Assembly (NCBI RefSeq): GCF_001625215.2
Contig: NC_030381.2
Coordinates: 43,460,689 to 43,524,688, forward strand
DNA: 64,000 nucleotides
Direction: 5' to 3'
Origin: Daucus carota subsp. sativus
Taxonomy: Eukaryota; Streptophyta; Magnoliopsida; Apiales; Apiaceae
Part shown: piece after piece, positions 20,689-31,560 of the stretch
Layout of the letters: each line of letters opens with the position of its first letter
How positions within the stretch are numbered: position 1 is the first letter of the stretch
The notes under the pieces: model-generated
Database searches by the model: none
Seen by the model: only the letters and a program-made list of their open reading frames with translations
Told to the model about the DNA's origin: nothing
Made by a program: the position numbers and the translations under genes

Positions 20689-22985
20689 TATTTAACAGTG
20701 TTCGTGTGTAACAAAACGTAGCTGTTTATTTGGTAGTATTCGTTATATAAACGAGAATGACAGCCGAGACAGATCTGATGTGATTATGTGAACATAAGCT
20801 GTGGGATATTATTCTTGCAAGAATTCAGGAACTGTCAAGGCTTATAGTTCGTGGTTCTAGATGTTTTTTAAATAATAAAAATGTATCAAGCAAGGTTGAT
20901 GAATTTAGGACATGTCTGGGCGCATGACCCATTTTAATATTTCCTTCACAACTATGATTAGTGTGCATCAACGATAACAAAGCTGTTAAACTTATATAAT
21001 AAGATAAGTGCACGAGTATTTATTAAAAGGTCAATTAATAAAAATAATTACAAGTACAAACTTATAAATTATGTATATGTTAAATAGTTGCAAGTAAAAG
21101 GTGACGTATAAATGAAACAACAACGCTGATCACCCAGTTCTAGAAGGAGTAAATTGTAAAATATTAGTTTATATGTATAAAAATGAAGTTTCCACGGCTC
21201 AGTGTTTAATTTACAGATGAAGCCTTTATACAGGCCCCTGCAAATCGCCATACATCAACATATATACAGCTGCAATTATTCAGAGTGGAATATACGGTTG
21301 TGAATAATTATTTGTAAGATAAGTCGAACATAAATAAATATTGTACAATTGGAATAAAATCTTTATGAAACGACATACTGTTGCGATAAATTATTTATAA
21401 AATATGTACTCGAACATAAATCTTATACAAGATATAGAAAAATCTTTGTGAATTAATAATTTCTGAACTGCTAAATTTTATTAATTTATCTATTTTATTG
21501 ATTAACCAAAACATGTAATAGTGCTACTATATGTCAAAATAAAAAATTATTAATTAACCACGAAATTACTGTATGTGTAAAACTGGAGTTACTTTCCAGT
21601 TTATAAATGATTAGACTTACATTTCATAGGCATCTCTGATCTCCGTAGACTTTAACCAAGACTTTGAAGCAGTCTAAATACGGAGACTTTCGTTCTTTCT
21701 AGTGAAGATGTATAATAACAACAGCCAAAATGTGCACAACTTATTTTTATTCGTTTTACACCTTTAGCTTCAAACGTTTTATGACAAAAAGACAATATCT
21801 ATGAATGCATCTAGTTAAACTTCTTGTTGTCAAAAAGAAAATGACCAAACATGTTTGGTCTAAACAGCCAAGTTAGCGTGTTATCTCACATCGAAAGATC
21901 AACTAATTAAGCTCCTATTTCAACGTGGATGATTAGTTTCTTATTTCACCACGAGACACATGCACATTACAATATTACTACGATATATCTCGCAAAATCT
22001 ATACGTAACGTGTATAGCAGCTATATATACATTGAAGCAACTATCATTCCATCTCATTCAAAAACTAATAAACAATACCAACGAACAATCCTAATATTTA
22101 ATATTCCCAGCAAATAAAAAATGGTCAAGACTTATGTTATAAAACGGACCGATTTCTTTTTTGTTGATCATAGTTGGTCTCGTGTAATAAACATCATTTA
22201 GGATAATATAAATGCCGACTTCTTCAGTGTTTTTTTCCTGAAGAACATGCTGTGTTATTCGACTTCGTTTTTCTGGGGCAGCTTCCATAGAATGATAGAA
22301 GGATATGTTGAACTTGGGTCTGTTTCTTATTCGGCCACAATACCTATAGATATTAGATAATAGAAAAGAAAACTAGTGTAACAATAATTCTATGCTAATT
22401 CAGTAATCATAATAATCAAACAACTCTCCATATTAATTATTGATTATTCATTAATTTAATTGTTAAAACAGAAATAATATCATAATAAGTATATCATTCC
22501 GTAAATAAAAAAGATATCATAAAAATAATTAATAATTAATTAACACCGTAGTCCATAAAACTGCGTTTATCATTCTATAATATGAAGTAGTGCTAGATAA
22601 TTCAGACTTGATCTCAATTATTTTTTTTAAAAAAAAGATATGATGGATAAATTAAAATTTTTAATTTATATACATATTACTAAAATTAGTATTAGTATAA
22701 ATAAAATTAATCCAAAATCAGTTAGATAGAAAATTTTGAATATAATATTATGCAAAAGGTCAAAACATCCCCTCTTTCAAACCGCGTATATCCTTCACTT
22801 ATTCTCATCATTTCTTACCATTAGCATTTTATCTTTAAGGAATTTACACCCTTCCTCTTCTCTTACAACACAATCATTTGTTCGGTAGCGTGCTATCATG
22901 AATTCATGATGGCTATGGTATTTCTAAAGTCTCGAACCAAGTAGACTTTTACTACCGAAGTCTATTAGAAAAATATAATTTATAT
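20689..22985. other. Intergenic, no gene seen
   Basis: About 2.3 kb of AT-rich DNA between oxidase gene 1 and the duplicated unit of gene 2. No frame over 70 codons looks real and I could not define a mobile element. Confidence 0.5.
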
Positions 22986-23060
22986 TATAATATAAATCTT
23001 TTTTGGAATAGATAAAATAAAAAGGTAACATACATGTAAATGTGAGGCGAAAACAATCAA

Positions 23061-23184
23061 ATTTGCAGTAGATGCGCGATTGTAGACCGAGTTCGTCAAC
23101 CGCGTAACGAAATGATCAAACAATACAAACCGTTGACTCTAAATTTAATCCTTCATGCTTCAACTTGCTTGTCGTAGAGTTCAT
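23061..23184 (+). promoter_or_regulatory. Distal promoter block of oxidase gene 2
   Basis: Second copy of the conserved block described at 15316, with W-box core TTGAC at 23133-23137. It is very close to the gene 3 copy (CGCGTAACGAAATGATCAAA in both). Confidence 0.55.
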
Positions 23185-24227
23185 TAGTATGATTGCTCCT
23201 CTAATTCACGTAAATTTCACCAACGAGATATTACAGCTAATTTTTCGTAAAATCTCAAATAAATATTTGTATATCTAGAGCATATACCTTTTTTAAACCT
23301 GCTCTGCATCACATGTGGTATATAAAAATTTGACCCATAAAATTAATTACATTACTAGTTTCTCAGCAAATTCTAACATAGTAAACTAATAATTTTATTT
23401 GCTATATGTAGATATTTATATAATATAAATATTATTTATGGGTCAAAAATTACCGGAAACAAATTTTATTATAAATAACTCTGTCCAAAAACATACACAC
23501 ATCTCTAATCTAATAAAATATAAAAAACCTCACTTTCAATTTAACATTAATATATTAGTACTTTTATTATTTGATGATTTTGTTAATTTTATAAAAGATA
23601 GATTAATTAAAATTAGAATATAATTAACACAACGATTAATTATAAATTAAAATTTCAAAATACATAAAATTTCAACAATTTATCAATAGTTACAGAAAAA
23701 TCAAAGATAAATATTGCTCAATTTGAACTTCGAAATGCACTAATTAAGCATTTGTGAGAAAAATATATTAATTATAAGAATTAGTATTTTAATGTAATAT
23801 TTTAATACTTTTAATTTATTTTTATGTACCGTTTTAACTTTTTCGAATTATTTTGTAATACTTTATCTTTTTCTAGTCGTCAATTATATTATTATAATTA
23901 ATGATGAAATTAGTTAATCATTTTTTAAAATATTTAAAATCAAAGTATCTGAATAGTATAAAGATGAATGGATTTGGATCACATTGTTGGAATAAGATTT
24001 GAATCCACGTCATTTGAATTCTAAAGGTTGGAGTTGGCCAAACTTAATTATAAACACTCCTAATCTAAGCTCCCACGATTTGACGACTTCTACGCAGCCA
24101 TTATTATGAAACGAAATGGTCATGAGAATGCAATTACACGACATCCAACTTCATACTTCAATAAAACAAATAATATCTTCAGTCTTTACCACGAAAGCTA
24201 GTCGCCATTCATCAACGCTCGGGACTC

Positions 24228-24235
24228 TATAAATA
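24228..24235 (+). promoter_or_regulatory. TATA box of oxidase gene 2
   Basis: TATAAATA in CTCGGGACTCTATAAATAC, 61 bp before the start codon; the same context precedes gene 3. Confidence 0.7.
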
Positions 24236-24295
24236 CTTAGCTTAGTATCAATCATTTCATATCAAAAACATTTTCATCCACAACGATATAAAGTT

Positions 24296-25906
24296 ATGGC
24301 AACTTCTTCAATACTTTGTTCTTTTATTCTTCTTATTGTTTTCTCATCCTTTTCTTTGCAAACTTCTGCATCCTTTTCTCGGCAAACTTCTGGTGATAGC
24401 GCTCAACGTTTCGTTCAATGTTTAACCAGATATGCCAAGAACTCGGAATCTATTACTCAAGTTGTTTTCACCCCAGCCAATGCCTCATACAATCCTATTT
24501 TGCAGCTTAACTTGCAAAACCTTCGGTTCAATACTTCCGGGACGCGTAAACCTCTAGCCATTGTTACACCAGTTGAGGACACTCAAGTCCAAGCGGTGAT
24601 TTACTGTGCTAGAAAAAATAGCATGAACGTTCGGACTCGTGGCGGAGGCCACGATTTCGAAGGTGTTTCGTATACAGCTGATGTGCCGTTTGTGTTACTT
24701 GATATGATTAATTATAATAGAGTTAATATAGACTTGAAAACAAGCACTGCATGGGTTCAGTCTGGTATTAGCCTTGGGGAATTTTACTATAAAATTTCTC
24801 AAACAAGTGATGTTCTGGCGTTCCCGGCTGGTTTAGTGTCGACGGTTGGACTTACCGGCCTTCTTGGTGGTGGAGGATATGGTATGATGAAGAGAAAGTA
24901 CGCTCTTGCTGCTGATAATACACTGGATGCACGTATTGTGGATTACAATGGGAAAATTCTCGACAGAAAATCTATGGGAGAAGATCTGTTTTGGGCTATT
25001 AGAGGTGGTGATCCTGCTAGTTTTTGCGTTATTCTCGAGTTGAAATTGCAGTTGGTTCCTGTCCCCAAATTAGTGACCTATTTTGCAGTCCAAAGAACTC
25101 TGGAACAAAATGGATCAGCGCTATTCCAAAAATGGCAATCCACAGCAGTCAATGTGTTTCCAAGAGATCTTGATGTTAGAGTCGTGGTGGATACTATTAC
25201 AAGCAATTCAAGTGCCCGCGAAGATAAGAAAACAGTTAGATTCATCTTCCAGTCATTGTATCTTGGTAAAATTGACACCTTACTTCCGATTATGAAAGAA
25301 TATTTCCCTGAGCTGGGCTTGGTGAGAGAGGATTGTGTCGAAACCAGTTGGATCAAAACGGCGCCCATGTTTTCATTTTTTCCGGTAGGAACTGATCCAA
25401 AAATATTACTCAACAAAACGGCCCCTACAAGAAATCCTGTCAAGATAAAGTCGAGTTTCACGACGCAACCAATTTCTTTGGAAGGACTCAATGGTATATG
25501 GGACTTGTGGCTCAAGCAACCAGTACAAACCACGCTCATTCAATACACTCCATTCGGTGGGAAAATGAACGAGTTTGCAGAGTCTGCACTTCCATTTCCC
25601 CATCGTCCTGGTGTGTTGTACATGATCAACATCGCCGTGACTCTGAACCAAAATGCGGAAGCAACTTTACAGTGGATTAATGATCTGTTTAAATACTATA
25701 CTCCATATGTGACCAAGAACCCTAGAACTTCATATGTGAATTACAGGGATGCTGATCTCGGAACAGGAAGCAAGACATATCAAGAGGCAAGCATATGGGG
25801 GAGGAAGTATTACAAGAATAATTTTGATAGGTTAGTGAAGATTAAGTCTGTAGTTGACCCTCAAAATTTCTTCAACCACAAGCAAAGCATTCCTCTACTC
25901 ATGTGA
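24296..25906 (+). CDS. Berberine bridge enzyme-like FAD oxidase, copy 2
   Basis: 536 residues, intronless. Same architecture as copy 1: signal peptide, FAD_binding_4 with RGGGHDFEG (His119), AGLVSTVG in place of the usual Cys-containing motif, and a complete C-terminal BBE domain. It is eight residues longer than copy 3 because a 24-nt tandem duplication (24345-24368 and 24369-24392, two mismatches) repeats part of the signal-peptide end. The first 150 codons match copy 3 (RKPLAIVTP, KNSMNVRTRGGG), whereas the middle matches copy 1 (GEFYYKISQTSDV, VREDCVETSW), so the gene looks like a conversion mosaic. The 3' UTR again follows copy 3. Secreted oxidase, substrate unknown. Confidence 0.93.
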   Translation: MATSSILCSFILLIVFSSFSLQTSASFSRQTSGDSAQRFVQCLTRYAKNSESITQVVFTPANASYNPILQLNLQNLRFNTSGTRKPLAIVTPVEDTQVQAVIYCARKNSMNVRTRGGGHDFEGVSYTADVPFVLLDMINYNRVNIDLKTSTAWVQSGISLGEFYYKISQTSDVLAFPAGLVSTVGLTGLLGGGGYGMMKRKYALAADNTLDARIVDYNGKILDRKSMGEDLFWAIRGGDPASFCVILELKLQLVPVPKLVTYFAVQRTLEQNGSALFQKWQSTAVNVFPRDLDVRVVVDTITSNSSAREDKKTVRFIFQSLYLGKIDTLLPIMKEYFPELGLVREDCVETSWIKTAPMFSFFPVGTDPKILLNKTAPTRNPVKIKSSFTTQPISLEGLNGIWDLWLKQPVQTTLIQYTPFGGKMNEFAESALPFPHRPGVLYMINIAVTLNQNAEATLQWINDLFKYYTPYVTKNPRTSYVNYRDADLGTGSKTYQEASIWGRKYYKNNFDRLVKIKSVVDPQNFFNHKQSIPLLM

Positions 25907-25993
25907 TACAAACAAACTAGTATCCGTGGTTAGTTAATTTCTTGAGAAAATGTGTCATGGTTATTTGGCTGTGTAAATGTTTGTTCAAAGTGA

Positions 25994-25999
25994 AATAAA
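25994..25999 (+). terminator. Polyadenylation signal of oxidase gene 2
   Basis: AATAAA in the conserved GTTCAAAGTGAAATAAATCA block, about 90 bp after the stop codon. Confidence 0.6.
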
Positions 26000-26482
26000 T
26001 CATATCTTTTCCAATGATTGTGAAGTAAGAATGTCTCAGTTAATAGGCCCATTAATATATTAAAATTTTAAGGACTTTTTTGATTATATAATAAATAATA
26101 AATATATAAGTAAAATATTATTTAGTAACTATATTTCGATAAGTAAGAATTATATATTTACATTAATTTAATAATTTGGCTTTGTCTTACATCTATTCAA
26201 AGTTAACTTTTAATGCTTCTTTCTTAAGGATAAGTAATTTATCACTAAAAAGTCATAACACCATTTATAAAAATATTTTTCTTAAAATATTTTTCCATCA
26301 CCAAATTTACTACCACACATTATATGTTATATTAACTAGTTTTTCTTAAAATATTTCAGAACTAAAAAATAGTAAATTATATAAATAAGAGATGGTAACA
26401 TGATTTTTAAACCTGGAAGAGGTCAGAAATCCGAAGATTCCTAAATTGATGCCACGCACGTACATGCTTTTAAAAACTTATA

Positions 26483-26714
26483 CTCCCTCCGTTCTTAAAT
26501 ATCTGCCTTTTGACTTTTTGACACGCATCTTAAAGTGTTTTGACTATAGAGTTAAAAATATTATTTTCGAATTTTTTTTCTGAATAAAAATATTATATCA
26601 ACAATTTTATTCACAAAATGAAATACTTGAAAATAACATTTCTACCTATGTAGTCAAAGCACCTTAAAATGTGTGCCGAAAAGTCAAAAGGCAGATATTT
26701 AAGAACGGAGGGAG
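26483..26714. mobile_element. Stowaway-like MITE (232 bp) specific to unit A
   Basis: Long, nearly perfect inverted ends (CTCCCTCCGTTCTTAAATAT and its complement) with TA on both sides. The equivalent place in unit B (about 31295) lacks it, so it inserted after the duplication. Confidence 0.88.
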
Positions 26715-27330
26715 TATCTCCTAAGAGAGGGAATCAAATCCGGAGAGATGCTCATAAAAGTTAGAAAAATGTTCACGTTCTAGGCATTTAATGAATCCAA
26801 CTAAAAGGGTTGCAATGAAGGAGCTGGTGTGAGCCGATCTTAAAGTCCTCTTCAATTACCAGATACATGGTCTATGAACAGCATTCTAAAGATTAAACAC
26901 TTCTACTCCTAATTATTATTAAGTCGTCTGATCAGTTGGCATATTGAAATGGTCTTTGGGTAGACAGCTTTATAGTCTCTGTCCTATAATCAAACACACA
27001 TATGTGCAAATGTATATGCTCCTTTGATCTCCATCTTTCTGACAAATTAATCCCTGGTAATTTATCAACTCTAGCCAGCTCAAAGGGATACCCATTGTGT
27101 TCTATATATAGAGCATTGCTGAGAACTTGATTTTCAATTTTTTAACCTACTGAAATCTGGTGTTCCGCCACTGCTTGTGTACACACAAGCTAGCTAGGAA
27201 AACTGTAATTTATTTTATAAAATAAACTTTCTTTGAATAGTTAAAATGAACTTAATCAGCGAAACACTTCCGAGTTGAAGATAAAAATAAATGATAAAGC
27301 ATACATGTAAATGTGAGTTGACACAACTAA

Positions 27331-27794
27331 CGGGGGTGTATTCGATTGGGATTTTAATGCATTGTTTTTAGTCTATGGATTTTAATGAATTGTACGGGAT
27401 TTTGATTTTGTGCGGATTCTTGATGAAATGTCGCAGAGTTGATAGGATTTAGGTACAATGCTTCAAAATCCCATTGAATTTGATGGGATTTCAAAAAACT
27501 TAAAATACACTGAAGAATGACACAAAATCCATCATTTTATGAAATGAAAAAAAATCCATCAGCATTTGAATACCATCAGATTTTAATGGATTTTAAACAA
27601 TCCCAATTGAATACCATCGGTTTTTAAAGCATAATTTAAAATCCCAATTGAATACCACCAGATTTTGTAGCATAATTTAAAATCCCAATTGAATACCTCA
27701 AGATTTTAATGGATTTCAAACAATCCCAATCGAATATCCTCGGATTTGATGAATGCAAAAAAATACTTTAAAATCTCAATCCAATACACTCCTC
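27331..27794. mobile_element. MITE, possibly PIF/Harbinger-like (464 bp), specific to unit B
   Basis: GGGGGTGTATTCGATTGGGA at the left is roughly inverted by TCAATCCAATACACTCCTC at the right. TAA lies on both sides (27328-27330, 27795-27797). The interior repeats AAATCCCAATTGAATACC three or more times. Unit A lacks it between AATCAA and ATTTGCAGTAG. Confidence 0.65.
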
Positions 27795-27797
27795 TAA

Positions 27798-27922
27798 ATT
27801 TGCAGTAGAGGCGCGATTGCAGACCGAGTTGGTCAGCCGCGTAACGAAATGATCAAACAATACAAACCGTTGACTCTAAATCCAATCCTTCATGCCTCAA
27901 CTTGCTTATCGTAGAGTTCATT
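27798..27922 (+). promoter_or_regulatory. Distal promoter block of oxidase gene 3
   Basis: Third copy of the conserved block, with W-box core TTGAC at 27870-27874. It sits directly after a unit-B-specific MITE, so its upstream neighbour has changed since duplication. Confidence 0.55.
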
Positions 27923-28128
27923 GTTATGTTTGTTCTGTCTGATTCACGTAAATTTCTCCCACGATATATTCCAGCTAATATTCGGTATATATAACCTCAA
28001 ATAAATATTTATATATCTAGAACATATACTTTTTTTAAGCCTGCTCTGGATCACGTGTGCTATATTAAAATGTGACCCATCAAATTATCTACATTACCAT
28101 TTTCTCTGGAATAATAGTTTATTTGTTA

Positions 28129-28439
28129 CTCCCTCCGTCCCGGTCATTTCCATACTGTTTTCTTCTTGGGATGTTCCATCATTTCTATATATTCTTAAAA
28201 TAGCAACTTTTAATAATGTAAAACACTATTACACCAACTACTTTCTTCCACTATATTCTTTTTATAATAATATAAACACTATTACACCCAATACTTTCCT
28301 CCACTATCACAAATCTATAATTAAATACAAATGTATCCCACCATTTTACCCATTTTCATCTAATTTTACTCAGTTTTCACAATTTTTCTTGGTCTCCGTG
28401 TCTACGTCAAATGTATATAACCTATTGGGACGGAAGGAG
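28129..28439. mobile_element. Stowaway-like MITE (311 bp) specific to unit B
   Basis: CTCCCTCCGTCCCGGTCATT at the left and TTGGGACGGAAGGAG at the right, flanked by TA. It lies in the promoter region about 700 bp before oxidase gene 3 and is absent from the matching place in unit A. Confidence 0.83.
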
Positions 28440-29091
28440 TATATCATATATGTAGATATATGATATAGATATAGATATTATTCATAGGTCAAAAACTACC
28501 GGAAACTGATTTATTTTAAATAACTTTGACCAAAATATACATACATCTAATCTAATAAAATAAAATATAAAACCTCACTTTCAATTTAAAGGAGCTCATT
28601 TGTTGGATGGTTACGTGACTTATGATTTAACGTTACTTGTATGATAAACTGCTAGTTTAAAATGTTTGATTAGCTAATTTTGACTTGAGTTATTAAATAT
28701 ATAATGATAATAATAATAAAAATGATTTATGGGCAACTTGAGTATTACGAATAATTTTTATCAAAAAAATTTAAAAAAAAATTAAGTCGCTAAAAATATT
28801 ATCTCAAACTAAATTCTGACTATAAGTCAGTTTCTGACTTATTTAATTTTAAGCTGGCTTTTAATTTATTAAAAAATAAATATTTTTTAATTTAAAATTA
28901 AAAACAGTTTAAAGCCAGGACAAACGTTCTAAGCTCTCACGATTTGACGACTTCTGCTCAGCAATTAATATGATACGAAATGGTCGTGAGAATGCAATTA
29001 CACGATATCCAACTTCATACTTCAATAAAGAAATTAATTTTTTCAGTCTTTACCACGAAAGCGAGTCGTCATTCATCAACGCTCGAGACTC

Positions 29092-29099
29092 TATAAATA
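29092..29099 (+). promoter_or_regulatory. TATA box of oxidase gene 3
   Basis: TATAAATA in CTCGAGACTCTATAAATAG, 58 bp before the start codon. Confidence 0.7.
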
Positions 29100-29156
29100 G
29101 TTAGCTTCGTATCAATCATTTCATATCAAAAGCATATTCATCTCTAACATACAGAT

Positions 29157-30743
29157 ATGGCAACTTCTTCAATACTTTGTTCTTTTATTCTTCTTATTCT
29201 TTTCTCATCCTTTTCTTTGCAAACTTCTGCTGATAGCACTCAACGTTTCATTCAATGTTTAACCAAATATGCCAAGAACTCAGAATCTATTAGTCAAGTT
29301 GTTTTCACCCCAGCCAATGCCTCATACAATCCTATTTTGCAGCTCAACTTGCAAAACCTTCGATTCAATACTTCCGGAACCCGTAAACCTCTAGCCATTG
29401 TTACACCAATTGAGGAAACTCAAATCCAAACGGTGATTTACTGCGCTAGAAAAAATAGCATGAACGTTCGGACTCGTGGTGGAGGCCACGATTTCGAAGG
29501 TGTTTCGTATACAGCTGAAGTGCCGTTTGTGTTACTTGATATGATTAATTTTAACAGAGTTAACATAGACTTGAAAACGAGCACTGCATGGGTTCAGTCT
29601 GGTATTAGCCTTGGGGAATTTTACTATAGAATTTCGCAAAAAAGTGATGTTCTTGCGTTCCCCGCGGGGTTATTGTCAAGTGTTGGACTTACTGGCCTTC
29701 TTGGGGGTGGAGGATACGGTATGCTGAAGCGAAAATATGCTCTGTCTGCTGATAATACATTGGATGCACGTATTGTGGATTACAATGGGAAAATTCTTGA
29801 CAGGAAATCCATGGGAGAAGATTTGTTTTGGGCCATTAGAGGTGGTGATCCTGCTAGTTTCTGTGTTGTTCTCGAGTTGAAATTACAGTTGGTTCCTGTC
29901 CCGAAATCAGTGACCTATTTCGCGGTCCAAAGAACTCTGGAACAAAATGGATCAGCGCTATTTCAAAAATGGCAAGCCACAGCTGCCAATGTGTTTCCAA
30001 GAGATTTGGATGTTAGAGTTGTAGTTGATACTATTACAAGCAACTCAAGTCCCCGCCAAGATAAGAAAACCGTCAGATTCGTCTTCCAATGCTTGTATCT
30101 TGGTAAAATCGACACCTTACTTCCAATCATGCAAAAATATTTCCCGGAGTTAGGCTTGGTGAGAGACGATTGTACCGAAACCAGTTGGATCAAAACGGCT
30201 CCAATGTTTTCAGGCTTTCCCGTAGGGACTGATCCAACAATTTTACTCAACAAAACAGCCATTCCAAGAAATAGTGTCAAGATAAAGTCGAGTTTCACAA
30301 CACAACCAATTTCGTTGGAAGGACTTAATGGGATATGGGACTTGTGGCTCAAGCAACCAGTACAAACCACGCTCATTCAGTATACGCCATTCGGTGGGAT
30401 AATGAACGAGTTTGCAGAGTCTGCACTTCCATTTCCCCATCGTCCTGGTGTCTTGTACATGATAAACATGGCCGTGACTCTGGCTCAAAATGAGGAAGCA
30501 ACTCTACAGTGGATTAATGATTTATTTAAATACTATGCTCCATACGTGACCAAGAACCCTAGAACTTCATACGTGAATTACAGGGATGCTGATCTCGGGA
30601 TAGGAAGCAGGACATTTCAACAGGCAAGCATATGGGGGAAGAAGTATTACAAGAATAATTTTGATAGGTTAGTGAAGATTAAGTCTGTAGTTGACCCTCT
30701 CAATTTCTTCAACCACAAGCAGAGCATTCCTCTCCTCATGTGA
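29157..30743 (+). CDS. Berberine bridge enzyme-like FAD oxidase, copy 3
   Basis: 528 residues, intronless, with a signal peptide ending near residue 26. FAD_binding_4 carries RGGGHDFEG (His111). The second flavin-attachment motif reads AGLLSSVG, again without the usual Cys. The BBE domain is complete (YTPFGG, ALPFPHR, YVNYRDADLG). It is the most divergent of the three in the middle of the protein (GEFYYRISQKSDV, VRDDCTETSW, MFSGFPVG). Its promoter has accumulated two MITEs and its 3' UTR a 37-bp tandem duplication, so its expression may differ from copy 2. Secreted FAD oxidase of unknown substrate. Confidence 0.93.
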   Translation: MATSSILCSFILLILFSSFSLQTSADSTQRFIQCLTKYAKNSESISQVVFTPANASYNPILQLNLQNLRFNTSGTRKPLAIVTPIEETQIQTVIYCARKNSMNVRTRGGGHDFEGVSYTAEVPFVLLDMINFNRVNIDLKTSTAWVQSGISLGEFYYRISQKSDVLAFPAGLLSSVGLTGLLGGGGYGMLKRKYALSADNTLDARIVDYNGKILDRKSMGEDLFWAIRGGDPASFCVVLELKLQLVPVPKSVTYFAVQRTLEQNGSALFQKWQATAANVFPRDLDVRVVVDTITSNSSPRQDKKTVRFVFQCLYLGKIDTLLPIMQKYFPELGLVRDDCTETSWIKTAPMFSGFPVGTDPTILLNKTAIPRNSVKIKSSFTTQPISLEGLNGIWDLWLKQPVQTTLIQYTPFGGIMNEFAESALPFPHRPGVLYMINMAVTLAQNEEATLQWINDLFKYYAPYVTKNPRTSYVNYRDADLGIGSRTFQQASIWGKKYYKNNFDRLVKIKSVVDPLNFFNHKQSIPLLM

Positions 30744-30761
30744 TAGAAACAAACTAATATC

Positions 30762-30835
30762 CGTGGTCATTAATTTCTTGAGAAAGTGTCATGCCAGTCG
30801 TGGTCATTAATTTCTTGAGAAAGTGTCATGCCAGT
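30762..30835 (+). repeat. Perfect 37-bp tandem duplication in the 3' UTR of oxidase gene 3
   Basis: 30762-30798 is repeated exactly at 30799-30835 (both begin CGTGGTCATTAATTTC and end GTCATGCCAGT). The 3' UTR of gene 2 has a single related copy. Confidence 0.9.
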
Positions 30836-30867
30836 TTTTTGGTTGTGTAAATGTTTGTTCAAAGTGA

Positions 30868-30873
30868 AATAAA
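30868..30873 (+). terminator. Polyadenylation signal of oxidase gene 3
   Basis: AATAAA in the block shared with genes 1 and 2, about 130 bp after the stop because of the 37-bp duplication. Confidence 0.6.
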
Positions 30874-31361
30874 TCATATTTTTTACTATGATTGTGAAGC
30901 AAGGGTGTGTATTTAGTAACAACATTTTGATAAATTAAGAATTATATATCTATATTAATTTAATAATTTGGCTTTGTCTTACATTTTTTCAAAGTTTACT
31001 TTGAGACTTGAGTGCTTCTTTTCGAAAGATAAGTAAAAGCACTGAAAAGTCATAACATCATTTGTAATAATATTTTATATTAAATATCCAATTAATAAAA
31101 GATATCCAATTAGAGTTTCCATCATCAAATTTACTAGCATTACACATTATATGTTATATTAACTAGTTTTTGTTAAAATATTTCAGAACTAAAAAGTAAT
31201 AAATATAAATCAAAGATAACATTTTAAACCTGAAAGAGGTCAGAAATCACAAGATTCCTAAATTGATGCCACGCACGTCCATGCTTTTTAAAACTTATTT
31301 CTCCAAATAATGAGAATCAAATCCGGAGAAAAATAATGAGAATCAAACTTATTTCTCTAAA

Positions 31362-31551
31362 GGTTTGTCTAGTGTGTGCCCATGGGCACATGCTAAGCGC
31401 GGAATTTGATAAGTTTGGGAGGTTTTGATTGGTGTGGTTTTTGTATTTGCAGGGAATCCACCATTATTAATATATGAGAGCTGATCAAAATCTTCCAAAC
31501 TTATAAAATTCCGCACTTAGCATATGCACATGAGCACACACCAGATAACCG
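31362..31551. mobile_element. Mutator-like MITE (190 bp) specific to unit B
   Basis: A 9-bp duplication TTCTCTAAA at 31353-31361 and 31552-31560 flanks an element with about 60-bp inverted ends (GGTTTGTCTAGTGTGTGC and GCACACACCAGATAACC). A 9-bp duplication is the Mutator hallmark. Unit A has an empty site. Confidence 0.8.
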
Positions 31552-31560
31552 TTCTCTAAA

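Larger units (their letters stand above)
22990..27170 (+). repeat. Tandem segmental duplication, unit A (oxidase gene 2)
   Basis: This stretch matches unit B (about 27220-32090) in order: ACATACATGTAAATGTGAG, the W-box block, the promoter, the gene, the 3' UTR, ATTGATGCCACGCACGT near 26450 (31265 in B), CAATTACCAGATACATGG near 26855 (31685 in B) and AACTTGATTTTCAATTTT near 27125 (32050 in B). Boundaries are approximate. Confidence 0.75.
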
